Assembly: GCA_036345935.2 (NCBI GenBank)
Contig: JADWOT020000001.1
Location: 13,924,295 to 13,988,294 of the forward strand
Source of the DNA: Taenia hydatigena
Taxonomy: Eukaryota; Platyhelminthes; Cestoda; Cyclophyllidea; Taeniidae
DNA: 64,000 nt
Direction: 5' to 3'
The translations under genes and the position numbers were made by a program. Below are positions 48,962 through 61,000 of this stretch, one piece after another (position 1 is the first letter of the stretch; each line of letters opens with the position of its first letter). A model generated the notes under the pieces. That model was not told the DNA's origin. It made no database searches and worked only from the letters and a program-made list of their open reading frames with translations.

Positions 48962-51880
48962 GTAATATCAATAACTTCGTAGAAGGCGGTTAATTAATAA
49001 AAGCAATTGAAGAAGGACTTAAGAAAATGAAAAAAAACATTTGTTGTCCGCAGTTATGAATGGAATCAATTGACAAATAAGCGAGCCAAATGCTACTTTG
49101 CCCCACCAACCAGTGATAATTGATATGCGGTGGCGACTTCTCGCGCATTTAACCCAATACTAGCTCTTTGTTAAATACAAAATCGCACATAGCAGCATTC
49201 ACTCGCCTGCAGCCCGTAAAATGAATTCAACTTTAAGACGAGGACTTCAAGTTATTAATAATGTGCATTGATAAAGGAGATAAAGATTAAATATATTGTT
49301 GTACGCATTTGGAATTCGTGTTTTTCCCAACCCAAACACTGCACAACACAAATCACGTTCCCGCTCAAACGATCTCGTATTGGCGTGGCATTGAAAGCCT
49401 TGCCCACCGGAGGTAGCGATCCCGCAACATATAGTTGGCAGACGGTTAGCATCACCTAAACCTCCATCCCAATAAGTAAGTGGGATGGTTGGTAGGGTGG
49501 TTGAAAAGGGCTTTGGAATGACTAATGCGTAAGCAGACATTTCGCTGGCTCTACTTTTGGCAGCAACAGATGCAAGCACATTCAAGCCGGCACTCTCTTC
49601 TGCTTCGAAAAGCTCCACTACAGCAAACCCTCAGTCAAGTGTCGTGAGAGCCGTGAAGCACCGCTTCAGATATTTGCACTTTGTAAAGAAATAGTGTTGA
49701 AAACGTTGAAGTAGTTTGATCATGCAGAAGCCTATGTACTTTCGGCTCTCAGTTCTCTTCTAATTGGAAGACACTTAACGCAGTAGGTCGGTTAACCTGC
49801 CAGTATACTTCGAGTACTGGTGGAGGCGCTATCGTTATGCATTCAATGGGAAATTGGGGCACCTTAATACCAATACAATTTGAAAGGCAGAATTTTCTGG
49901 TTAGATTACTGGATGCAACATTTTGTTGCTTTCTCCATTCAGTCATTCTATCTCGCAAGCAGGGGACATTGTGTCATGTTTTAGTCCAAAATATTTGCCC
50001 AAGATTAGTTCTAAAACTAAATAAGACCAATAAGAAACTTGCCAAAGGTCATTCACATAAATATGTTATTCGCCTTCTACTTTGCAGACGCATTCGTGCA
50101 ACAAGTCCACCGGGTTTGTGCCATCGTAATCCAATCATTACATTACAAACGCTAACAGCATTTGCTTTTTTAAAATGCCAAAATATTTGTTCTGCTCCCA
50201 ATCAATGGATCCACAGAGAGCGAGAGCACACGATGCTTTGAATAAGTACGCCTCTGTTTATCGTAAGAAATGCTGACTACAACTGCCGTTTACGAACATA
50301 ATCCTAGACAGTGTTTTCACCGGTGTAAGTAGTCGACTAGACACTGAACACTAATTAGGTTAGTAGATCAAAGAGGCACATGTCAAGTCGTGTGATTGTA
50401 GTAGAGTGGCATGATAAACTGGATCTCTTCATCTTTGCGAGTTGTGCGTATCAGACATTAGGGACTTAGACAATGCCAAGTGGACGAGGACATAATGGAG
50501 TAAAGTGGAGTTGAGGCGAATAGCTTACACGTGGAAGGAATAGAATGCGTCGCAAATGACTCAGCACCCACAACTAAATATTTGAGATGCTTTACGGCAC
50601 TGCCTTACCCAAACCAGTAGATCGGCATTTCATTTGTCATGACAAATGTGGCTTTGCCTATAGCTTTGAACGTCGCTCACAACTGGACGGCTCTAACATT
50701 GTTTCTTTTGCAAGGGCGTCACATGTCGCAACCGCTTATTCCTAACAGCATGCACTGCAGAAAGACAACGTAGCGCCTGTTAAAATAGAAAAGGAATAGG
50801 TGTGAGCAATGCGAACACTAGCGCGGATCTAATTTAACAATAGAGGACGGACCAATTTATGTGCATTTGTTCCGAGGTGGACATCCGCCTTCGGCAGAGA
50901 AAATGACAAGAATTATTAGTAGGGCGAGTGAAGGTGCTGATGGTATTCAAAGGTGATTGCAGAATATTGAGGAGAGAGTAATGTGCGAATTCGTTGTAGC
51001 TTATGGCATTCACATTGCTGGTGATGGAAAGAGATTAAAGCATACTGAGGGTGTGGTGCATAGTGAGTGGTGGCTTACGTAAATTAAACAGGCTGCAGTT
51101 ATTTGGCTATCATAAATTACATTTTGCACAAATCCATCCTCATGGTAATGTGTCCACCCTATGTTGTTCTGGTTTTGCCCTCTTCAATTGTGATTTAACA
51201 TGCCTTGCCTCGCTTTCCCATTCTACTTGTAATTTGTTTGCTACTGCTCACTGCTGGTGAATTTAAATGGTCTAACACGCAGAATGCTGTGGTCGTCTGT
51301 GTGCACTGGTGTCATTTCAAGTGCCTCGCGAGACTAGCATGCAACTCATCTGGACTGAAGGTGCACGTGCCTTTTCCACTCGTGGACATAGGCTGGAGAT
51401 ATTTGTGAGTCGAAGCAGTCGATTGGTCGCTGAACACTGTTTGGAAGGGATGAAGGAAGGACTGCAATAGCCGCCGCGCATATATAGGAGAGGTGACATA
51501 AAGTGATTTCGTCTACTGCACATTTATCTTAGTGGTTTGTGAATGGCAGTGTTCTGGGACTTCGGCCGTCGTCTCAAAGCAACTTAATGTCATTGCATCA
51601 CATTCTGCTGCAGTAAGCACTGATTGGACTTTGGGTAGCGCTTCGTAAGCGTAAGAGGTGAGTGCACAATGCATGTACAGTGTTAGTGGTTGAAATATCT
51701 TGCAGGGCACTTAAAGTCTGGTGCATACAACGGCACCGAGTGCTTCACTATTAAACATTTCATATCTTTTGGCGCCAACCAGCATCAAACTGACTGCTAA
51801 GTGTCATTCCGCAGTGACGGTGTCACAGAGGAGGCCAGGTGACCTTGATTAGGAGGAGTTCATGTTTGCATACATCGCAG
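48962..51880. other. No gene assigned; possible intronic sequence
   Basis: The longest frames are 49837-50241 plus (134 codons, starting ATG) and 49247-49618 minus (123 codons), both without recognised motifs. A consensus-like acceptor (CTTCTACTTTGCAG near 50087) is followed by a short open stretch (RIRATSPPG), which could be the end of a fibronectin-type domain. It could not be joined to anything. No repeats from the first half of the window were seen. Confidence 0.35.
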
Positions 51881-52108
51881 GTCCGGAGACAGAGTGCACC
51901 GTTCACGGTCTATTACCAAACATTTCCCACAAAGTGCGTGTTCGAAACTGTCTCCTGGGTGTGGATGTCGCGATGGCTGTGTCGTCCTCCGTCAAAGGCT
52001 CTCAGCTCGCGTCAAGCAACGAGGCACTTGGGTTTGGCCTTATTGATGGAACGGGTAAAATTCCTTGCAGTGACGCTAACTGCAGAAATATTACTATTCT
52101 TACGGAAG
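51881..52108 (+). CDS. Fibronectin-type-III-like exon of a surface protein gene
   Basis: The exon is flanked by an acceptor (TACATCGCAG) and a strong donor (GAAG then GTAAGA). It is 228 bp, exactly 76 codons, phase 1 at both ends, the usual symmetric arrangement for extracellular modules. It encodes TECTVHGLLPNISHKVRVRN, which fits the F-strand signature of fibronectin III domains (hydrophobic, G-L-x-P, then x-V-x-V-R). A long serine- and glycine-rich insertion follows, then a last strand (CRNITILTEG). Two N-glycosylation sequons (NIS, NIT) are present. Its phase fits directly onto the transmembrane exon at 54704. The exon for the first half of the domain was not found upstream, and the exact family is unknown. 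Confidence 0.5.
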
Positions 52109-52386
52109 GTAAGAAATGTTGACTTGTCGATTTCGTACAAGAAGCATATCTGGTGAATGTGCAATGTTAGTCGACCGTTTGAGTGGCACTGGCACTTTGA
52201 TAGAAGACGCCGATCTCAGTCCATGTAAGACACAAGTTTACAGCAGATTTGGGAATTGGAAATTGACACAAGTCTGCGTGACCTCACCTTCTACACTGTG
52301 CAGCAGGTGCATTGGAAGTAGTGGTGCCGGTGTTTGTGTTAGAGCACAAATATGAAGTGATTGTGATGGACAGATATGGTGCTGGT

Positions 52387-52410
52387 GTCGGTGGTGGTGG
52401 TGGCGGAGGA
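52387..52410 (+). repeat. GGT microsatellite
   Basis: Short GGT-type run (GTCGGTGGTGGTGGTGGCGG). Confidence 0.7.
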
Positions 52411-54029
52411 CTAGTTACTTCCAATGGCCTTGCCAACAGCGTGGATGTATACGGATTTTCTTTTACTTAAATTTATTCGCAATGCAGAAGTGATCAAACG
52501 TTGCCTCGTGGTTAGCGATGTAGCTATTATTGCCATCATCGCTCTTTAATTCTGCGTCGTCTCTCTACCCTTCACACAATTATCATCCAAATATTCTTGC
52601 TTTTCCTCATACTACTTGCCGGATTTTATTTGCTCCTTCTTTAACATTGTTAAATATTCTTTCTTTGCGCCCTTTCTTCTAATTTTGATTTTCCCATTCT
52701 TTGAAGAGATATTTTTGCCACGCGATCACATAGATATATTCCACAACACCTTCTTATTTGGCCTACCTGTGATGACTTTGATGACACCTTCTTCCCATCA
52801 GTGAAATGCGCCCATCGGATGCAGATGCCTATGATGCTTTGCACATTTCTGTCCCTATTCGGTCGTGGCAATTGGCGTGTCTCCGGGGACTCGCATGCTA
52901 TCTCGCCTTCGCGAGATTAAGGATTGATGAACTGTTTTGGTGCATAGATAAGAATGAAACATTTCATAAATGGGGGTACATGATGATGGAATGCTGAAGA
53001 CTAAGAACTGATCGGATTGGTTGAATGATAAACCACACGTGACGATCCACAGCCACTGTCAAGTAGTAATCGGAATTAATGTAACATTGTGAATCGTGGG
53101 TGTCAGGCTTCTGAGACTTGGGACAGTTTAAGTAGAGGAGGATAAAATAGAATGGAATGAGTAGAGATTAACAAAGAGTGAGAGGGGATTGCCCAGTATA
53201 TCCTAAGCGACTCTGCGCTTAGGCCACGATGCCCTTTTTTGCATTTCCTCACCTCTTCATTTTAGTCAGGAAACCGGCAGTTCGTTTTGCTTGACTAATG
53301 CAACTTTGCTTTGCCTGCAAATGGACGACTCTTGCATTCCTGTTTTATGAATGAATTGCCAGAAAGAAGTGCATATTCGCTGCTGCACGCGATTTGAAAC
53401 AGCAGCGCCTTTTTCGATAAAATTGGATACGCAAGTACGTGGTGCCTGAAATCCAGCATGCAAAATTTGAAAGAATATTGTCTAAGCAGTTGAGAGCCGG
53501 TTCCCATGTACACATCGTTTCACAGGCTGCTAATATTTGAGTCTGCTCATTCACGCGCAGGTACACGAATAAATGTAAGGTTTGTGCGTAGGGGCTGAGG
53601 TTATTTACATAGATGCGAAAGTATGCGACTGCGATTGACTCGGTAATGTTGAGCTTGTGATGGAAACATGAAATTTACACGCGCTAGAATGTAGCGATGT
53701 GCCTGCCACCACAAGCCTGTCAGATGAGATGTAGTCCCAGTAAAAGTGCTGTTTTGTCGTAACACACGCCAAGACCATAATACAACGACAGTAATTGTGG
53801 TGGGAATTAGTAGCAACATATAGGGAGTTTGGCTCACACGATAATAGGGAAGGCAACGAGTGCCAAGGATGCAATGGACGCGTTGGCCGCATATTTCGTA
53901 GGATCTGAAGAGAAACACAGCAAGACAAAAATATGGACAAGTGCACAAGCACCGGTCTTTTACTCTGTATTCCTCACAAAGAATGTGTTCGAGCTCCTTA
54001 ACCAAATGCAATGACCAGACCGACTGTAT

Positions 54030-54260
54030 AGACTTCGTTTGCGAACCTCCAATTTGTGTTAAATGCAGGTCTGATTGACTTCAGCATCGACTTTAATTTA
54101 TGCTTGTAGAAATGTCGTTCTTACGGTAGGTGAGAAATACCCGCTTGTTGTGTCCCACATGAAGCATGTCTAGTGAATGCCCACTTGCACTTTGGTGGAT
54201 GGTGACATCACGTTGGGTGTGAAATGCAAGCCCTAGTGCCAGTGTTAGCCTTCGCAGCTT
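54030..54260 (+). pseudogene. Decayed duplicate of the fibronectin-like exon end
   Basis: The stretch aligns with about 52025-52245: GGTCTGATTGACTTCAGC against GGCCTTATTGATGGAAC, then GTAGAAATGTCGTTCTTACGG against GCAGAAATATTACTATTCTTACGG. The donor region (GGTAGGTGAGAAAT against GGAAGGTAAGAAAT) and the intron start are also shared. The last strand still reads CRNVVLTVG with a GTGAG donor in the same phase, but a stop lies 15 codons upstream and the GLLP part is missing. It suggests a local tandem duplication of a fibronectin-type exon with part of its intron. Confidence 0.45.
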
Positions 54261-54703
54261 AAGCATGAGGCTGGTGTGAATCCACTGTATGACATCAGCT
54301 CTAATTGCATCGCAATGATTTCGCAGTGGAAATGTGTGGGAGGACAGACACTTGAAGGTATACTTCCTTTAAGTGCACCCTACAAAACCTGACATATTTA
54401 CACCTTTAATGCCCACCAAAACGCATCCAATCCAAATTGCATTTCCTTAAATTTTTCCGATCGCCTTTAGACCTCATGTATCTTTACTATTGTACTAAAT
54501 AACACTTGCGGTTGTCTCCTCAACTGTGATTTTGGCACAAGTCTTTGACTCTCCGACAGTGATATGATCTGTTGGCATCTGTCTCCATCACTTGGTTTTA
54601 TGAACTTTGACCGCGTGCAGACTTTGCACAGCTTTTCTTCCCTCATCTTGACTTTCGCTTACAAATTTCAGCTCACACACTCACAGATTTTTTGATTCTT
54701 CAG

Positions 54704-54854
54704 TCGCAGATAATCGACTGCTAAAAATCCTGCTAAGAATATTCATTCCTCTGATCGTCATACTCCTCCTACTCCTACTTTTCGGCTTCCGCAGGCGAAT
54801 TCCACTCCTCATTCATTTGTATTATAAGGATTCACCTGCGTTCGATGATGAATG
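54704..54854 (+). CDS. Transmembrane exon of a single-pass surface protein
   Basis: The acceptor TTGATTCTTCAG and donor GAATG then GTGAGT both match consensus well. The 151-bp exon is open in phase 1 entry. It encodes a short extracellular stub (ADNRLLKILLR), a run of about 17 strongly hydrophobic residues (IFIPLIVILLLLLLFGF), a stop-transfer basic cluster (RRR) and a cytosolic start (LIHLYYKDSPAFDDE). The hydrophobic run followed by RRR suits a type I membrane protein with its N-terminus outside, as expected after a fibronectin-type ectodomain. The entry phase equals the exit phase of the exon at 51881-52108. The YYKDSPAFDDE word could be a juxtamembrane tyrosine motif, but no kinase or phosphatase exon was recognised downstream. 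Confidence 0.55.
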
Positions 54855-54938
54855 GTGAGTTTCTATTTCTATCTTCTATTTCTTCTGACTAGCCTTGTTT
54901 ATATGTTGTTGTGTTTGTTTTTATGGTACCGATACCAG

Positions 54939-55098
54939 CTCGCAAGGATCGATGCACGTGAGGTTGCCTGTTCAACTAATTTTGCTGAAAGTGGTTCATG
55001 TCCCAATGCCCAAATTACCACTTTGTATTCACCGTGTTGTTTTAACCCTCATGCAGTGTCCTCTTCCCGATAGAATGCTGCAATGCTCCTGGTTATAA
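54939..55098 (+). CDS. Candidate terminal exon (cytosolic tail)
   Basis: An 84-bp intron (GTGAGT to ACCAG, with a T-rich interior) would join the transmembrane exon to this one. The first base completes a cysteine codon, and the next 52 codons are open to TAA at 55096-55098. The tail is hydrophobic and basic (CSQGSMHVRLPVQLILLKVV, later CPLPDRMLQCSWL) and resembles nothing known to me. No AATAAA follows within 300 bases; a TATAAA variant lies near 55343. A different acceptor further downstream could equally be the real one, so the tail is less certain than the membrane exon. Confidence 0.35.
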
Positions 55099-58000
55099 GA
55101 GCCCACCAGACCTCATGTCCCGTAGTTAAATCTTTGGTCGACAAGGTCAGCCACTTGGCCGAAACAAGATGTTCTCGGGTCACAGCGACGCATTGTAGGA
55201 GATTCTCAATGCCCAATTCGTATGCATTCCACTAGTGTAATCGATGTCGCACCAGTTTAGAGAGTGTGTTGCATCACCTTAGCCATCAATCAGCACTGTG
55301 GAATTGGCTTACGAGTCACCCTGCCCTTGTTCCTGTCCCCATGTATAAAAGATTGTCCTTAAATGTTTATGTCAGCAAAAAGAGGTTCGGTTTTACAAAG
55401 CTGTCATTGTCGCTCTAGCTAATTCGTCCACTGATTAGAAACGCAGTGAAGGAAACGAGGTTCTGAATTGCCGCCTTTAATGATTGAATGCTGCTCTGCG
55501 GAACGCGCATTTTATCTGACAATTAACGTTTGTAGTAGAGCTCATTTTGCAAAAGAAACATTTAATTTGTGTCCACACAAGGCTTTTTATTTGCCCAATT
55601 CTTCGTGTCGGTTCTTTTTGCTTCAATGTTGCTCCATCAACTCTGTGGGTTCTCTCGCGTTTCGCTCTCGATCCATACACTCTTAGACAAATGCTTCCAC
55701 AGCATTGCAATGCACGCCCATAAATAGCCCAAATGTGGTGTCTGTTTTGGCTCCTAATTGTTTTCATGAAAATGCAAATATTGTTTGAATGTGTGATGAA
55801 TAGATTGTTATGGAAGCATACTGTGTGGCCCATTCTTGTATTTAGTTTTCAGCTTCACTCCTTCCGCCACCACCAAAGGAAAGTGAATAACTATCTGCTT
55901 AGCTGAAATTTGAGTGAAATGTGAAATGAGCTAACATGCGTTCATTTTATCTTGCCGATTAGTGCTAGCACAGGGGAAGCAAATTCAAGGCCGATTGCAC
56001 TTAAAAAGGAGCGCTCTGGAATACGATTTCACAGTTCTCTATGCACATAAGCTGCTCATACAAAATTGCAGTTTGCACAAAGTGTTTAAATAGAAGAGGA
56101 AATTGTCAGCGGCCAAAACATGTTACTCGTTTGTGCACATTGTACAAACGAAGTCGATACTTTCTCCTTTTTAGAAAAGAAAGCGTCTGCCTGAACGAAC
56201 AGAAAATGAGGCAGCAAATTGTTCGCCATGCCCGCTTTTCTCTGGTATTAACTCTCAATGAATAATATTGGCGCGATATTACGAGGCAACACAGTTTGGT
56301 GCTTCACAGCATTCACTGGAGGTAGGAAATTACGATATACCCAGATTTGAACTGCTTCTTTCACCGTTGCATGACTAATTAACTTGTCTCTGCCCCAAAT
56401 GGTGTTGCCGGAATTGTACTCAACTACTTTCACTAAAGAACAGATGTTAATTATCGTATGCAATTTTTTCTGTCACTTTATATTTGTTTTTGTGAAAATC
56501 TACCAAACTGATGCAGCTCATCATGACCAAACTAACGCAGAACCCAAAGGTACGCAAGGCACTGAAGCGGTTGCTCAAAGTTTCGTCAATCAGTTAGAAT
56601 GTTAATATGGGGTACACGAATCCGTCCATAGCGATTAAGGCCTTAATTTTAAAGCCTTCATGCTACTGAGCTATGCAGGACCAACTGCATTCCAGAGACA
56701 CGCACAGCACTTGGTCATTTACGAGGTAACCGACTGCTGAAAATGACGAATTGCATTGTGATCGGACTACTGACTCTTCACTAAGTAGGCGCAATCAGAA
56801 GACTGGAATGTAAGCCTGAGAAGTCCTCGACTTGCCTAAAGGGCTTCTGTCCATATATCAGCTGATGTTTTGCCGTTCGAGATAATCACAAGTCATGGAA
56901 TAAGATTTACTTCTAATGCTTCCCCACCAAGCAAAGAACTAGCATCCGAAAAAGCACTAAAGCAAGTAACAAAAATCATCTCACATACAAGCTGCCTTGC
57001 CTGCAACGCATAACTCCATGCTTAGCTAAATACCAATCGCATAACACTATGAGTGCTACAAAGGTGGACCACTGACATGTGAAGATGACGTAGCTTGCCA
57101 ACGGGAGACGGAGAACTGGTAAATGGCATATTAATGACGACCTAAGGATAGTACCGAAGATGCTGCTCGAAGAGAAAGAGGTTTATGCTATACGAATGCT
57201 GCTTGAAATGTACCTTTCAGTCGACAAATAGTAGGAAGGTGTGAAGATTATGTTATGGCTTTTAAGATCAGTTATGCATTGGATTACAACTAACAACTTG
57301 TAGCACAATGCTTAAATTAATATGACAGTTTACTGTATGCAACACGAATTAATACCTATTTGTTTTCAATAAGTTTGTTAAAAATTGATTAGTTTTGCAG
57401 TCTCGTATTACCTTTGCAGAATGCCTTTTCTGAAAATTGCTAACCTTGCATTCATTTTACGACCAATGCTAGCGTTTTCTTTAGCACATCCCAACGGTAT
57501 CCGACATAGGCAGAATGTGCGTAGAGTATCTGGATGCCCTCCATACGCGATACGCGGCTTTGTGTAAATCGTTTTGCCTTCTTTTGTGGTTAAGCTGCTG
57601 CAAGAAGCCTTTTACATGTTTTTTTTGCTTCTTTTCCTTAGGCTCCTTTCACACTTACTCACATGTCCAAACATTCCGATTAGATTGTCATTGATATGGC
57701 TAATGCATTTAATGCCATGTTGTGTGGATGATAGTGTTTCTCGACACGTGAAACCGTCTGCGATCAACTCTAATACGGCACGAACGTCAAGGAATTTGCC
57801 AAATCAATCTCACAGTTGCAATACTGGCTATGCCGTCCTCTGGAATCTTTATGGTGAGGCACAAGCAACCATCCATTGCCTCTCAAGTTGCATCTACGCC
57901 TTTAGCCAAGCAAAGCCTAGGCAAAGCGTCTTCACTCTTAATTCACGATGGGCTGTGCTACATCAGTTCTCACTTTGGGTATGCGATAGTAATGACACCA

Positions 58001-61000
58001 CAGTTAGAAGGATACAAAAACATTACCCTGATTTTGAGCGAAGTGCACGAAAATAAGCCTTGATCAGGACTTCTTCGGTATTCAAGCCGAAATTTTGCAT
58101 CATCTAAATTTTAATTAATGCAACAAGTAAGGTAATTAAAAAGCCCCTTAATGCAGAGTTTACAGTTAGTTATTTTTGCAATCATTAAGGGTGATAAAAA
58201 ATGCATTTTCTCATTATGGCCAGAAGGTGAAGGCGCAGATGTCACAAATAGGGGATCTGCACCAACCTCTGCAATCAAAACGAACAGCAGATCAACTCAG
58301 ATCAATTCCTACAGTCACCACTACTTGTGGATCTGCTTCGACGGCTTTACACCAACGCAGCCCAGTTTGATTACAATGGTAGTTGCCTTTAGGTGTGTCG
58401 CCTCTTAAATCCTGTAAATAGCTAAATACTTCACCTGCGCAGACTATTACAGATCAAAACTTATAGTTTCCACAAATGCAATATTCCAGGTAAAAGACCT
58501 GTCGAGCTATTATTTATTCACCCTTGTTTAACTACGAGTTGACGTGGTGTTATGAGTAATTCCCTTTCTACATGAGCAGCTTTTATTATATACCTCTTCA
58601 ACCTCCTTAGTCCTCAAATTGCTTTGCCCTTTTGGGGTGATTTCAAACAACTTGATCTAGGTCACAAGTAAGTTAGTTAATTAGTGTGCCCACTATCATC
58701 ATGCAATTTGTTACTTTTGAAGTGACCTAATCAAAAATAATATAGGTTACCTCATCCCTGTAAGCTTCACTCAAAGTTCGCTAGTGGTCACTCTGGGCCA
58801 TACTAGAAACGGTCAGTGGTGGCTGTGCGTGTCGGTGGACCAAGTGATAGGGAGACATTTAGGCATGCACATGTTCAAACGCACATGCTGACGTACAGAT
58901 GCATGTACTTAAGTCATAAGGGTTGAGATGTTGTAAGTCTCCCAGGTGAGCTTGTTCGACTGCCTTAGAAATGTCTTCTCGAGGTAGATTACCATAACCG
59001 AAATCGCTAACCTTTCCTCTCATGAGTATTTGCCAGCTAGGCAGGTTGCTTAATATTTTGGAACGCAGCGACCTAGTTTAGTCCTGTGTGAAAGCACTAC
59101 AGCCCAATCAGTTACTCAATAGCCCACTCCCACACATACGTGTACTGTGGTTGAGATAAGCTCCTTTGTATCAAAATTCCCACCTTTTAATTGCTCATTA
59201 CTCACAGGATTGAGAAGTCGATGCATATGACCATTAATTCACGATTTGTAACAACTCACCTGATTTATTTGCACCAATGGGAAGCGATTTTCCTTTCCGA
59301 GTAGATGTGATTGCTTCAAGAGGAAAGACAGATTAGAGAAATGAAGCATTGGCCAGCCATGTGTATGCGCAGTGAAACCAAAGATAAGGTAACAGTGTAG
59401 CAATTTTTTGCATCTTTTCTTAAAACAAGCTATTCCTCGTATAGGCTCGCAAATCACACACACGTTGGAAATTACATGACAGCAAATGAGTTGCAGGATA
59501 TTCCCTGTTGCAACTCAGAGGTCTAGTATAGGATGCACCTAACCTGTGTATGTCTACGCAGCAATCGCTTTGCATCATCATGCAGGATGCTTCCTGTTAG
59601 TTGCCACAGCCGATAAAAAAGCCCACCTTTATTGAGTGCTATGAGACTACAGTTGTCGTGCAGGTTTAGTCTGTATTCAGCTAATGAACCTCCATAAGTA
59701 GTCATCTTTAGGGTCTTGTGATGAGGAATATCTCACTGCACACCAAATTAGTGGTGATAATCCATCATTGGCTTCATTGTTGTTGCTGACTTCGCCCACA
59801 ACTGATTATATGCACATCCGGTCGCCAGATGCATACAACCTGAGCTCCTGAAACTTCCACAAGACTGCTGCCATCAATTTGACAATTGTAATGTGTTTCT
59901 GTAACATTGCCAGAGATCCATTTTCTGCGATGCGTGCGAGGATGCGCCAGTTTAAATAGCTAAATACAAATGTGTGCACGAATTAGACATGCTGAAGTGA
60001 TCACAAGTCTAACTACTAAAGTAAGTTTGCATTCCCGATACCATTGAGTGAAGGTTGAATTAATAGATAAGGTGTCACACAATAAGACTGTTAAATGGCG
60101 AGATTGGAACCGATGCATTTCGCTGCAATCGAAAATGTGAATATGGCATTCCAGTAAATAATTAATGAAAAAGAGGACAAAAATAGCTGCAATGAAGAGG
60201 AATGCGAAGGGCAATGAACCAAACAACCTACTCTATTTAATCTTCTGCTTGTGTGGTACCAGCAAACAGCTTTTTGTGACTCCACAGTCCTTTTTGTCTC
60301 ATTGTCCACCCACTCAATTTACTCGCATAAGTGGAGCAGCGCCACGTCTAAATTATGGGTAAGGATGAACTAGGCAAAATTATTTCGCTAAGGTGTGTTT
60401 CTCCTTTTGTATTTGCTAGATTTGCAGTAGCGTATGGCATTGGCTTACTTGCCAACTGGGTGGAGAAATAGAGACTGTCAGAGCATTACTTTGATCGCCT
60501 CACTTCTATTTCAGTGAGAGGTATTTATTTGAAGTGCTTAAGTGTCCCTACCTATTTAGACATTGTCAGTATACTCAGACCACACAGAGGAAGACAGCAT
60601 CCCTCCACCAGGCTAAAGATTCTGGAAATTCGCGCAGTGCCCAGCGCTCTTCACAACCCGATTATTAAGGTCGTCCACACATGTCATATCCCCTGCATGC
60701 GCTCCAGCACACACACGAGTAATTCAAGTTTTGGAAATTTGTAAAACAAGTTACAATTGTTGATGTGTTTCATGACTCTGTGGCTTTAACATCCTAAAAT
60801 TGTACAAGACCTTCCATAGATGACAAAACATCAGAAGAGGGCCTGCAATCATGCGAAACTTAAAGCAATTCTCCCCCATTAAACTGCTCATGCCTGTCAC
60901 CTGCCTCAAATGGGTCACGCTCAGCTACAGCTCGTCATCAAAGTGAAACTTGCAAGAATACAAACTTTTGGGAGCATTGTATCAACAATTTCGACTATCG

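Larger units (their letters stand above)
52109..54703 (+). other. Probable intron(s) between the fibronectin-like and transmembrane exons
   Basis: About 2.6 kb lies between the two best exon candidates. It contains a GGT microsatellite and the decayed repeat of the fibronectin-like exon end described separately. It also has a minus-strand frame of 136 codons (53601-54011) overlapping a 115-codon one, without recognised motifs. The fragment LRDLTFYTVQQVHWK near 52267-52313 resembles the end of another fibronectin-type domain, but an in-frame stop lies just upstream. The region after 54400 is T- and C-rich towards the acceptor at 54703. Confidence 0.35.

Noticed and set aside
51205..51408. Apparent signal peptide (hydrophobic start LPRFPILLVICLLLLTAG) for the fibronectin-type gene
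   Set aside because: The frame begins at TTG, with a stop just upstream and no ATG. The ATG at 51200 is in a different frame that ends after ten codons.
53601..54011. 136-codon minus-strand frame overlapping a 115-codon frame
   Set aside because: Two overlapping frames are open on the same strand, with cysteine- and leucine-rich composition and no motif. The stretch also lies within the probable intron of the plus-strand surface protein gene.
57574..58056. 160-codon plus-strand frame, the longest in the last 9 kb
   Set aside because: A second frame is open over the same bases (to 58061). The start is non-ATG, no domain is visible, and neither frame has linked splice sites that would decide between them.
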